In this document: positions 36,888 to 48,900 of the stretch, in pieces
How positions within the stretch are numbered: position 1 is the first letter of the stretch
Layout: each line of letters opens with the position of its first letter
The notes under the pieces: model-generated
What the model was told of the DNA's origin: nothing
The model's database searches: none
Seen by the model: the letters and a program-made list of their open reading frames with translations, nothing else
Translations under genes and position numbers: made by a program
Source: Haemonchus contortus
Taxonomy: Eukaryota > Nematoda > Chromadorea > Rhabditida > Trichostrongylidae
DNA length: 64,000 nucleotides
Assembly: GCA_000469685.2 (NCBI GenBank)
Contig: LS997564.1
Coordinates: forward strand, 36,102,151 to 36,166,150
Direction: 5' to 3'

Positions 36888-37106
36888 GGTTAACGTGCAT
36901 CGACTTCTTTTTTTATTTCGCTTCGAGTTCGTGCAATACAGTATATACTGCTTTACCGCAATATATGGTTAACTGAGTTACACGTATGCAGACGCGTGCG
37001 GTTGTGCTGCCACATGGTGTTGAGTAAAAACGGTGACGATGAACCCCGTCAGGCCAACCTACCGTGTAAGTTGAGACTTTTGAAATCAGAAAAAATGACT
37101 ACCATT

Positions 37107-37230
37107 TCGGTATGAAGGGGAATAGCTTCGGCCAAGATGGTACAGCTCTTTTTTCAGTCGATTTTTCGGCGTTGTCGCTTTCGTCAGGACTTCCAGGTCG
37201 GCCGAGGCTATACCACACCTTCATACCGAG
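37107..37230. repeat. Small foldback repeat
   Basis: TTCGGTATGAAGG (37107) pairs with the complement CCTTCATACCGAG (ending 37230). The arms extend inward imperfectly to about 28 bases (AATAGCTTCGGCC against GGCCGAGGCTATA). Total size is 124 bp with no coding content. Confidence 0.55.
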
Positions 37231-38869
37231 ACCCATACGATGCCAAGATTCATTGAAAGTCGTTCCTGGGCGATTACCATATCTTAAAAGTGGTTACAAC
37301 ATTATCACCTCGAATAGTAACTACTACGGCGCAAACGCTCATTGCTATGTTAGCAGACATAAAGTTTGTGCATGTTTCATCACTCACATAGCATAGTAAA
37401 ACATTTTTTGTCGATGGTACGCTGACGTATGGCGATTTTTTGTAACAATTTTTCCCAATTGCTATTTGTAGTGTCCTGCGTGAACCCTTAAGTACTCTGC
37501 TCTTGGGTGAGCTGGTTTCTATTGTTTCACCTATCAGTGTGCCTTCCTTTGCTCTTCACCTGACCGCACTCGACGCCAGTTTTCTGCAGTCGGCTGGTCG
37601 ACATAATCGCCAGGCTTCCCCTGATAAATTTCTTTCATTCTCTGGGATTTACTCCACAGATCTAATTGTGGGGGGACCCTTCTCATCTACTCACACCCTC
37701 ATCCAGTTCAATGCCATCCAGTGCACATCAGTAGAGGGAAATTCAAGGATTGTCGTTGGCTGCGTAAGTTTGGTAGCTTGTTTAGCTGTATCGCCCATTT
37801 AGGTGAGCTGACTTTCTCTCTCGGGCTTTTTTTAGGAACATTCTGGTTGAGATATTCTCCATATCAGTCACTGTTCACTTGGACAAATGCGTCAACTATT
37901 TTTTTCTGATTACTTTCTCTGAATATGAGCGATGAACTGGTTCTTTTTTTCAAAAAAACGTGAGAGCATTATAAGAAACTCTTTGAAAGTCTCCTAGCAG
38001 TTGGAAAATCTACGCTCGAAATTGTTCTAATTGCTTTTTAACCAGACGAAGTTCATTGTTTCGGCTTCAGCTACTACCTCTTTACTACAGGTGTCATGAT
38101 CATGTCCGTAACTGTTGAGATGCGCATTATGCCGCCAAGACACAGACAACAACTAGAATGTAATGGCCTCATTATTTCATTGTATTCCTTATAGATGTGC
38201 GCGAGACTATTTGGCCGTTCTTCAATCCCCGGAATAGTTAGGACGTGACGAAACCTTCTGCAACACTGAGTGCCCTAATGGATGTGACGGCATGGCGACG
38301 ATTATGACCGATGTGGTTGCTCGAGCTGAAAGCGGTTTTGTCATGGTAGAGCGCTCATAGATAATATTTGCCTTAGTTGCCAGTTGTTTTATAGCTTCCG
38401 GAGGTCGTTGTCACGCTCGGTCAAGTGGATGTGAGCTACGGCCTTTTAACGAGGTCGATCGGAAGAATTTTGAAGCCTTGACATGAGGTAATTTTACTGA
38501 AAGTGACAGGACATGTGTTTAATCTATTGTGGAGATTATTCCTGTAATAGTTAGATTTTATTCATACTACATAGATCCGAATTTGTGGAAGAGATGGGAT
38601 ACTGTAATCGTAACTTTTTTTGCAACTATAACGCTCCTTCAATGTTATCAAGGTGACCATCACGTATGATTCGCCTGTTTACTCTCGAGTGTCCATTTCA
38701 GTCACTTGCTTTCTTTCGATGAGTAGAATCGGACCCGTGAGAAGTTACCCGAATCTACAGGAATCTGCGGATGCGGACCTGTTGATGCTGAGCTCAAGCA
38801 TGGTACGAATAGAGTTTTTGAGATCCTTACCTTCAAGAACAAGAAGCATCTGGTTCTTATGGGTGTGGA

Positions 38870-39105
38870 GCAGTAGGAACGAGATGGTCGCGCGCGGCGA
38901 AAGCCGCGTCGCGCGAAGGGATGTATCAGAATGCAACAGCAAGTAAGAACTTCAGGAACAAAAAAAACTAACAGTAGAATCATGCTATAAGTAATAATCG
39001 CATAACGATTGAGCTGTATGAAGAACGCTAGAACTGTTATAACGAGGCAAATGATCCGCGACAGTCGCGCGCGGCGGATCGATTACGCAAAACCGTTCCT
39101 ACTGC
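38870..39105. mobile_element. TIR repeat (MITE-like), copy 2
   Basis: Same family as 35691-35902: ends GCAGTAGGAAC and GTTCCTACTGC, internal AGAATGCAACAGCAAGTAAG. It is longer by an extra insertion near 39006-39030. In both copies the left flank reads GGGTGTGG, so either the repeat extends beyond the obvious TIR or the insertion site is preferred. Confidence 0.7.
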
Positions 39106-42100
39106 TCGTCTCGCGATTTTTATGGTTGCTGACCACTTTGTGAGAGCAAATAATTTTTACTGGTGTTGCCTCCCGCTTTTTTCAGCTGGCTCCTATTTTA
39201 TCTGCCTTTTGCTCAGGTTTTATTAGGAGGTGAATTAGTAGGAGGTGATTCAGTAGGTAGTATCTCCGAAGTAACGAGACTGATTATGCTCATACTTTTG
39301 CAAAATTTCGTTCAATTATGCGCGGTTAGCTTCGCAGTTTATAGGTAGGGCCGAATGCGTTCCCCCCACCCTCTTCCAGACTCCCTTCCTTGAATCCTCT
39401 TATTATCAATTCTATTTGGACAGTTCGTTGAACTTTGGTCTGACCATGAGAACAGCCCCCATGTCCTAATGTGAAGCCGTCACTTCAAATGAAGCGACTT
39501 CTGTCAATAGCGCAGTGCGACAAAGTTTATGAGATATTTCTCTCAATAACTTATCCAAAGTATATATTTTTCCATGGCCTTCCATAGCAACCACTGAATT
39601 TACAATTCCAATTTCTTCTCATGAATTTTTCTAAGAACGCTGGCGATTGATTTATTCATTAGTATTCCGTATTCATCTCTTATACCCTACACCATAGCAA
39701 CTGCTGACATCAACTCCTTTTTTCTCTTTTTTGATTTGTATTTCTTTTGAAATTCAGTAGAATTACTGAATAGTGACCGGGATTTTCACATGATTTCTGT
39801 TTGATCACCTTATTTGAGAACCTCTTCTAAATGGCGGTTCAAATTATTTGACAAGAGCTCTTAATGGCGTTCATCAATTCGTTTCTGGAAAGCGCCTCCG
39901 TACTGGATTTCCCTTCAGGATCGTAGTGTGGCGTTTTGTGGGTGAAGATGAATTTGAATATTTTTGAATATACCCTATAAAATGATTTGCGACGGTCAGC
40001 TGGAAAATTTGATGGTCGGATGGCTATCGGTCCGGTCTTCGATCCTCGGAACATGTGTTTCAAAGCGGATCGCTTGGCATTGCATTACCTATGCTCAAGA
40101 TTGATTTGACCATTTATGGTGGTAATCCATAATTATCTGATAAGGTGAAAGGAGGGTGGGAATTGGTTTTATAAAGACAAAATCGAAATACTTTCCAATA
40201 AGCTATATCCATCACCTTGTTATACTTATTTTGTCCCCCTTGCAGCTTGAATTCACAAAGCTCTGTGCTCGTAGAATAATCTCTTTATACTTTTACCAAC
40301 TCCTTTTCGGTCAGATGTGTGCCGTTGCGTCACAATGAAGACATCGCCGTGACATACATGGGAATGATTTCTTCGATTTTGCTCCATTTGGAACATAAGT
40401 GTGTGCATAATTTGAGAAGAATTGGTGGATATTAGTGGTAGAATCGATTCAGAAGGGAATTTGTCGAGCGGACAAATGTATGTACATGCTGTCTTGTCCA
40501 TATGTTTGCACAGAGCTGTTTCGAGGTCGGGTGTCAGCTATACCTGATAGCCTATTGTCCCAAGGGTAATGAACCATCGATAAGTGATACATGGGCAAAT
40601 ACGACTCAATAATGATACTCAGCCAAGGACAAACCGATCCCAATCATGATGCGATTCATATTGTTCACATCCAACTCTACATTCCCAGCGATGTCATTTA
40701 GCAAATCGGAACGCACTTTTCCTTCACAATACGGTTGAGTGATCATGTAGTGAGAGTCAGTCGCCGAGTTATAGTAGTATTAGGCGTTGGGGTTTATATA
40801 CTTTTCAATATCGAACCTGTTCATAGTCGGCGTGAGTGAGGAGCTCCTGTGACTTTTACCAAAAAGGATCTCCTGAAAGTGCGTCAGGCACATGTCTTGT
40901 AGAAGAAATCATGAAGTCGATCGGTCCATCCTACAATAGGGTCACTTCGATATCCTACAATAGTGATAACAACTAATTATCGGTAAAATATATTTCCTTT
41001 TAAATTGAGTCGTGCATTAGTTAAGCCCACTTGAAGATTTAGGGAGTAACTCTCCAATCAAGATTTCGAATGAGAAGCTGTCGAAAGTAGCTAATGGTCT
41101 CATTTTCTATGAGGGAATGAGGAAGGGTCTTCTTCTCACGAAAGTAATTAGTATCAAATTCGAATGCAGATATTTGCGTTATGAGAGAATGGGATGAAAG
41201 TATGACACATATGGATCGGGAGTAAGTAACTTAGGATACTTTTTGAAATAATATGCTGTATTACATTTATTGATGAGGTCGTCAAATGCGAGGAAATACG
41301 TTTTTTCATGGATCTACTCTTCCTTTTTCATGAGATTCCATATATTTTCTATCTTTTGTATGAATTGGATAGCGAGAGAAAGAGGTTCTATCTACATCTT
41401 TTCAGTACAGCTGCGAGCCTCTGTTGACCTCTTGCCTTTTTTGGTAACCCCTAAGAGCTCCTCATTCCTGAGTCATATCCAGGGACTGGAGTAGAGTCAG
41501 AGCTGTGAGTAGCTATGTCGATTTCATATGTGGTCACTATTACGGATCTAATTCCAGGTTAAGTTCTACTAGAAAATTTCAACCCTTCTTCGCTAGGTGT
41601 GGGTGATCTCACTTGGAGAAATCTGCAGAAACAGTAGCGCATTGAGACCTCCAGAATGCCGTTTTAATACAGAATGAAAGCTAAATACTTGGCGCAACAG
41701 TCAACACGAATTGCTTCAATTATTCACCGACTCAAACACAAGCCAGGGTGACTCCTCATTCTGATTCTGTATTATCCTTCAACAGTCGCGATGTGTTTCA
41801 GTTTTCGGTAACTATGAAGGTAGTTTGAAGTCGAGTTTCTCTGTTTCCAAAGTGGAAATTCATATGAATAACTCCTTCAATTTGACTTCCCTGGTGCTAT
41901 CCGAACTCCGTTCAACCTAGGGTCGTTATCCTCTGTGAACAGTATTTAGGCGACAGCAGAGAGGGCGGTCACCCCTTCATATCGTGTTCCGATTTTCGTA
42001 GGTGAAATGTATGCTCTTTGTCTTTGGACTTTTCATCGACCACCCCACAACAAGAAACTATGCATGGAGGTTGAGGAAATCAGTGTTCTTATCGGGGAAA

Positions 42101-42981
42101 TCCGAAAAGGGGAGACCGATTGAAGTGTTTTTGTTCAGGTCGCCCTAATGTTTGGAACCTTTTTTGCGATTGTTGTTGTGCTCCATTTCTATAAGCCCTT
42201 TCATTTATTAAGATGCGTCTCTGAAACTCGAAAAGCCCCAGTCCCCAACTGGCCGCTGTTCTGTTGTTTTATGTTTGGCGTCATCTCATATCTCGTTTCT
42301 TCTTTGTCCAGGCATTCAATGGCGCGACTGTATCTTCCCCTCGGGTCAACTAGCCCTGTCTCAAAGGAGGACGCTTCATTGTTCAGTCATTCACCGTTAT
42401 GAAGGTGAACAAGCTATGCAAACGGGTGCAAAGGAAGCCGAAGGAAGAGGGCGAATTCTCAATCTTGTTTGACGAATTGCCGTCGTCATTGCTCGCGTAT
42501 TTGTTCAATGACGAGATGTAATTGCTGGCTAAGGGCATTTTGACTATAGGCAGTGTGGAGCAAAGACACTCAGAGATTTTCCCGAGCGATTTTCCCAGAA
42601 GCGGAAGTTTCCAATATTCCGGAAGATTGTCAGAATGCTTGTTTCTGCCCGAAATCCTTTTCTTTGGGGAACAAGCCGCAGAGAACATCTGCCATGCCAT
42701 GTCGAGCGCAGTCTAATTGCCAGAGCCACTTCGTCTTCCTCCTAGTCATCCTCCTACTAGACAGTCATCTGCGATTCATCCAATTATCGTTTGAATTCTG
42801 CGCTCTTCGACGCCCAACGACTCGTTGTCGCAGTGAAGCCCTCTACGGGGCGGGCCAAAGGGGCGGAGCACCAGAACAGCAGCATCACCTCATCCGAAAA
42901 CCGGCAGGAGCACATCTACTGAAACCTCTCTTGCTGCTTCTGAATTCAGTTTCAGTACGGTAGCTCCACTTCGTTGCTGCC

Positions 42982-45900
42982 ATGGCTCGGCTAATTATAG
43001 TCTTCAAGACCCTTACTATTTTGGCGACCATCTCTTTGAGTAAGTTACTGCACGTCCTTTCTGTACATTCCAGTTTGTTGTCATATTTATTTTTACTGCT
43101 TGATTTTCTTTATATATATTATTTCTCTATGCAAACTTTCCCTAATTCTGTCGGGACCATTTAATCCCTGTCTTGGGTGCGGCTCCTGTGGCATCGCCAC
43201 TGCAGAACTGTCGCCAATCCGTCCGGGGGCTGTTCTGTCAACAGAAGCGGCTTCATTTCGAATAAACACAGCAATAGCGACGGTCGGTCTGCTCCCTTCT
43301 ATCGTAATCCCACTATCGGGTTACCGTAATCCGCTTTGAGAACGCCTTTCCTGTCATCACCCAAGTGCTTTAGACAAATTAATGACCCATGGTTGGGTGT
43401 GACGTAGAGCGAGGAGACCTCGTGGTGAGTGGTCATTCATATTTTAGTGACCCCTTCTGTCACCTGCGTAACCTCAGCAATCAGTAGAAACAGGAGTTGT
43501 TACTGTAGACATGGCACCTCCCTTTGGGACTGTTCCGGGAAAGTTTCGGGGACCTTAAGACACGAGGACCAGCGGATTTTTCTGTTCCGATTTCCGGAAT
43601 TGTTCGGAAAATTACCCTCAAGAAGGCCTTCTTTTACTTTTAATGATTCCAAGTAATACAACCCTTTCTGGGGCACTTCCATTCTGTCTCAAACGGAAAT
43701 CCAACTGCGCAATAAAGTCGTTCCAAGGTCTAATTGCATGTGTTCGAGAAGGATAGAGCTCCGAAATTGAGCGCCGTTTGCTTCTGCGAACAGCTTGTTT
43801 ACTCAAGTAGAATGTCTCTATAAGTGAAGCTGTTGAAGCGTATGCGCCATAGCCATCATAGCCGCCATCACATACGCATAATTGCATAACATCACTCGAC
43901 AGCAAAGTGCATGGCTGGGATTTAAAAACATCCAAAAAGAGGTCCTTCAGTTGAAGAGCTCACTTTGAGGGCAACTCGTTAGCGATCCCCTCCAAATAGG
44001 AAATTTCCTAGAAGAGTCGATACGCTCTTTTTTTTCTTAAGCTTCAAACAACCCCAAGTTTCATCCCTATTGGGTACTGACCTTGGGTAAGCACTCTTGT
44101 CACAGCTGGTCGATTAGATTGGGGACCTGAATACGCTACTTTCCAGTTTCTACGTTTCAGGCGGCCCAACCAACACTCCAATCGGATTCTGACCTTAGGT
44201 AGGTACTCCTTGTCACCGCTGATCGATTAGAATGGGGACACTAATTTGGTACTTTCTACTTTCTCGGTTTGAAGTCACTCCAAGTGCAAACCCAATTAGA
44301 TTCTGACCTTAGGTAGGTACTGCTTGTCACAGTTGGTTGATTAGATTGGGATAGCTGTGGTTAGGATGCTAGTTACTGTTGCGTAACCGAATTACAGTTG
44401 TCCAAATAACCAAACGTCCCCCTCCCCGCCAGAATGCTCGCCGAATTCAGCTGAATTGTCAGGGCCTAACCCTTTTGATCCGACCCTACTGCTGAATTTC
44501 GGCTTAACTATTCAGGGCGTTCCCCCTGAGCTACGAATCACGAACTTGCGGAGTAAAAATGGAATTTTGGGAGATTCAACCGTATTTCTTTTTTATTTCG
44601 AGCTTCCTGGCCACATTCCATTGATTTTCTTAGTCCCAGAATTTCAGGTTAGAAACAGAATTTGGGAATAATCTGTATACTATCACGGAACGTTCGACCA
44701 AACGATCGCTGTTTGGCGACTATATATCGGCTAGGTGAAGGGTCGATTGTTTCGTGAAGGTCCTGAACCTCCCAGTAACCGTGGGTCTGGTGTCTAGTAC
44801 AACTCCTTGGTCTTAAAATTAAACGTAATGTGTGAATAGTATTCTGGATAAAAGGATCTGAGCAGGCTCAGCTACTCACCGAGAGCAGCCCTCTTCCTTC
44901 GCCTTTGGAAAAGTGATGATGGTAGATAAGCTTTTGACTAAGTAGGCATGACGTTCTAGAAATGATGTCCATATGTCAGTTCCAAAAGTTTTTTGAGATT
45001 TTCCCATTTTTCCTTTTTTTATCGCCAATTCTCAAAACGTTCAGTTGTTCTACCCATGATATTCCCTAGACGATTACATCAAAAGTAGCATCAACATCAA
45101 CAGCGTTTTGTTTTCCAAAGTTTCCTACTCCTATCTGGTGTGGGCGATATCGCCAGATCTCTCATAGTACTACTAATTCCACCCGCCTTTGCCAATATTG
45201 CGCATTATTAGTAGTAAGTTATCGGCGGTTTTGATAAATAGAAAAAGTCTCTAGGGAGTTGCATCAGTCGTCGTGAGGGTGAGCTGGGACCAGATAGAGT
45301 GACACATGGAACGGAGCTAACAGAGATGGAAACGTCGTGGAATTGATAGCCCTAGAAAGACTTACTTCCCCATGAGCAGGTCAATCTGGAAAACCTACGA
45401 CGCTATCAGTTCCAGCCTTTGAAATTTCACCCACCACCCCCTGTTTGTCTTTACTCAAGTGTTTTCCGTCAGTATGTACTTGGATGACTAGGAATACGTC
45501 CATGGGTGCAAGTCTAGGGCAAATTTTGGTAAAAGCCGCCGAGAAAATGAAATCTCCGTCTCGATCCATTTCATCCTTACCCTCAGGGCTTTGGCTCGAA
45601 TATCTTAGCTATGTGTGGGTAGCATTCCGAGAGTAGTGAACAGGAAATCCGTCATCAAAATGCAAATGAGGACGATGTCAGACGGGCGGCACGGCGTTGA
45701 CAAAGTGACTGACTGGTTGGTGACGGCTGGATGATTTTCTGATCCGTCGCTATTTAATATCACAAACAGAAACTAGTTAGTTAAAACAAACCCATTACTG
45801 GGGAGCATTTACCCAAATGGAAGGAAGGCGTAGTACGAAGGAATCGGCGCTGGGAGACGCGCTTTCTAGGGATCGGATCCTGCTCGACCCGCCTCCGTTT

Positions 45901-48900
45901 CGGAGTTGGGCTAAGAAAGGTCAAGCTTAATGGAGAGCATGAAAGTATAGACTTCAGTTTGGAGGACTGCCTTTTCGGTGCAGAGATCGTGTGTAGGACA
46001 ACACCCATCCAAATACTTTCGTATTTCCTAGTTCAGGCCGGATGCGTGGCGTATTCTGGCATGGGCAAAAGAATCTGTCGACCTTTTCCTGCTCTTCTTT
46101 GCAGCTGAACGTTAGGGTTCTACATTCTCATGGGTTGGGACATTTCAAAGCTGAAAGTCATGATTACTTGGGTTGAGTCTCCTCGAATAGCCAAAGCGTT
46201 CCTGCAACATAAGGAAGAGAAGGGCAGGCTCGGATTCTGAAATGGCGAGTTCTTACTGAACCGATGTAGTCTCAAGGGTTCAAGCGTCAATTACATATGG
46301 GCGATAATGGCTCCGAAACATGCAAAAAGAGCAATTGACTGGACAGCTAATGTCTTGACTTCTTCCTCCAATTGAAGTTTTTCGACATCTCTCCTTTTAG
46401 GGAACTTTTACTTGTTACAATCCCACTGGGAACTTCTATAATCGAGAATTGGGGGCGGTTTAGTTGTCCAATATTGGGCCAAGAATCAGATATCTTGATT
46501 TGAGAGTCATCAGAAAGGACCGCTCTTTTCATTCTATTTTATAGACATATTGAAAGACATTCTGCGGAGTAATTCTGCAGCGAGGTAGTTCGAAAGCAAT
46601 TTTTCCTTTTTCAATGTTCCGAGTTCAAACTACTTGAGTCCGTCTGCTTTTTTTTCCATGACACACATCAGTAAGAGTTTTCTCATTAGGATGTAAATGG
46701 ATGTTCAGAAATCATCCGGAAGTCCTTCTGTCCAGGAACAGACGTCAAATGAAGCTTCTGCGCTTGGCAAACTTAGTCTTCATTGGAAAGGGCTAAGGGA
46801 GTGTAGCTCTCGGTTAGCTTGGTAACTGACAATGAGATTATTCGTTCTGTCAAGTTGGCTGAATACTCTGAGCTACATCTCTCTTTTTTTGGACCTGTCG
46901 CTTTCGATCTCATTTTTTGACTGATTTTTGCCGAGAACATTCACGCTGGTTTTCCGGTTGTGAGGAAAACTCAGACATATCGGATGTTTGAGCACAGAAG
47001 AAGAGAAAAGGGGTCAGCGGCGCTGAGGAGAAGAGTTCTCACCTATCACCCCCTTTTCATGCTCTTAATAGGGTCTTTATTTTATCACATATTTTCTACC
47101 TTATAACTGAAACCCCTCCCCATTTGTAATGGTAATGGGTATGAGCTGCAAAAAAGCTGCAGAGTGACGGGAGGCTCAATCGAAAACTATAATGCACAAA
47201 CAACCCCTCTGTATCTCCAACCTTTTTTTTTTTTTGATCGTCTGTAGTGTTGACACTTTGATTGTGGGGAACTTTCTTTGGGTATATTTCGGAGGCGTAA
47301 CTGGTACTTGCCAGCTATCCGTATAGTTTAGTAGCGTTGGCTGGCTGAAATGGAACGGCCACATTGACGAAGGAAGAAGTGGCTTGATAAATGAACACTG
47401 GCAGTGTGTTCGTTAATAGAGGATCTGTGCGAACTTCACTTTAAAGAAAGACCGTTTACTGGGAAAAACCAGCAGCTATTCAAACCTCGAATACCCTTGA
47501 GATGACTGCCTAAGTGTATGTGGGGGAAGTGGTCTTCGGACCTGGGAACCAGCTATGATTCCAGCGACCTCGATATAGCAGCTGGCCGAATGTGATCAAC
47601 TCTGCGGGACTCGAAATCCTATTCTTTATATTTCCCACGCTTGAATAGCTGAAAAATACAGAGATCGGTCTTGGGTCCGATTTGCTGATGACCTTTTGTC
47701 TGGGTTCAGAGGACCCTTTCGAACAAAAAGGAGAAACGGGTTGGTCTTAAGCTTTCGGCAGCTGGTTTTTGAAATTTATCTCTACTAATTCGGTATCAAA
47801 TAGGGGTTTAAGCGACTGACTGTTTGTAACCTATACATTCACTTACTGTATTGGATTATGAACAAATCGGTGGTCTCTCGGCCATTGTATACGATGCTGA
47901 TTCGCGTACCCCATAGTCAAGAAGGACAGATCCGGCGGAGAGCAGCGGCTTTGGGGAAGGGGCACCCACTATTCACTCTGTCCAAGGGCTTCCACGGTTT
48001 AGCGCATTTTCTGAGAATTGGATTTGAGAGCGTAATTCAGGTGTCACAGTGGAAAGTACTGTCTGAGCCATCTATATTTCATGTCTCACAGATGTAGTGA
48101 AGAGTATTTTTGCCAATTTTCCACTGATGCCCAGGGGCGTGACTCGTGACCGGGCGTGACCTGTAATGCAAGAAACCCCTTTTGAACCCTCATCGTTTTT
48201 TTTTTCTGAAAAATGTGGGCGAGTAGTTAAGCAGAAGAAGATATATGTTATCAAATCTTAGTGCTTTTCTGGTAGTAGGTGTAGCTAAGATTTGAATAAA
48301 GTCCCTGAATTTCAGGCCATGCCGTGTCGGATGAGATACTGTCATGTTTACGACAAGAGCGAGCAAAATTGGAGAATCCTGTACAGAATGTGGTTACGGT
48401 AACAGCACAAGAGCCTGCCTATCTACATTGCCGAATACCGCAACGAACAAATCATATGGTAAAGTTTAAGTTGTTTCTTGGGTATTTGCTTTCTTATATT
48501 ACGTGCTGCGAACATAGCGCAACGGCTAAGAGTGCTTCCTCAGAATTACATATGTGGGATCAAATCCTTGCGTTCTGCGGAAAGTTCTCCAAGGTAGATC
48601 CTCATGGTTCTACGTAGAGAGGTATCCGGTCTTTGTCGTTAGCGCACTGCCATCACCCCTCTACACCGTATAATCCTCCAAAAATTACTGATCAAGCCAA
48701 AATTGTTTGAAGTTCGTTGGTGGTCAACAAAAAATCGATTGGTTGATTTTTTTTTGTTTTTAAAATTTTGTTGGAAACAGCCTTCGATAATGATCACCTT
48801 GAACCATACATGCTCCTAAGAAAATTAGATGAAGGTCTATAGCTTTGAGCAAATTAGTTCGTCCAATGTTTACATTCGAACTTATTGAAGCTGGTGCAAT

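Larger units (their letters stand above)
36888..42981. other. Six-kilobase non-coding interval before zig-8
   Basis: No gene could be supported. Open frames of up to 136 codons (42553-42963 plus) have no recognised domain, and no exon chain could be built. The interval contains a foldback repeat at 37107-37230 and a MITE-like repeat at 38870-39105; the rest is unremarkable intergenic sequence. The last part may contain the zig-8 promoter and 5' UTR; a TTTCAG about 30 bases before the start (near 42955) could be a trans-splice site. Confidence 0.5.

Noticed and set aside
42553..42963. 136-codon plus-strand frame just upstream of zig-8
   Set aside because: No motif or homology recognised and low-complexity Leu tail; more likely 5' flank of zig-8.
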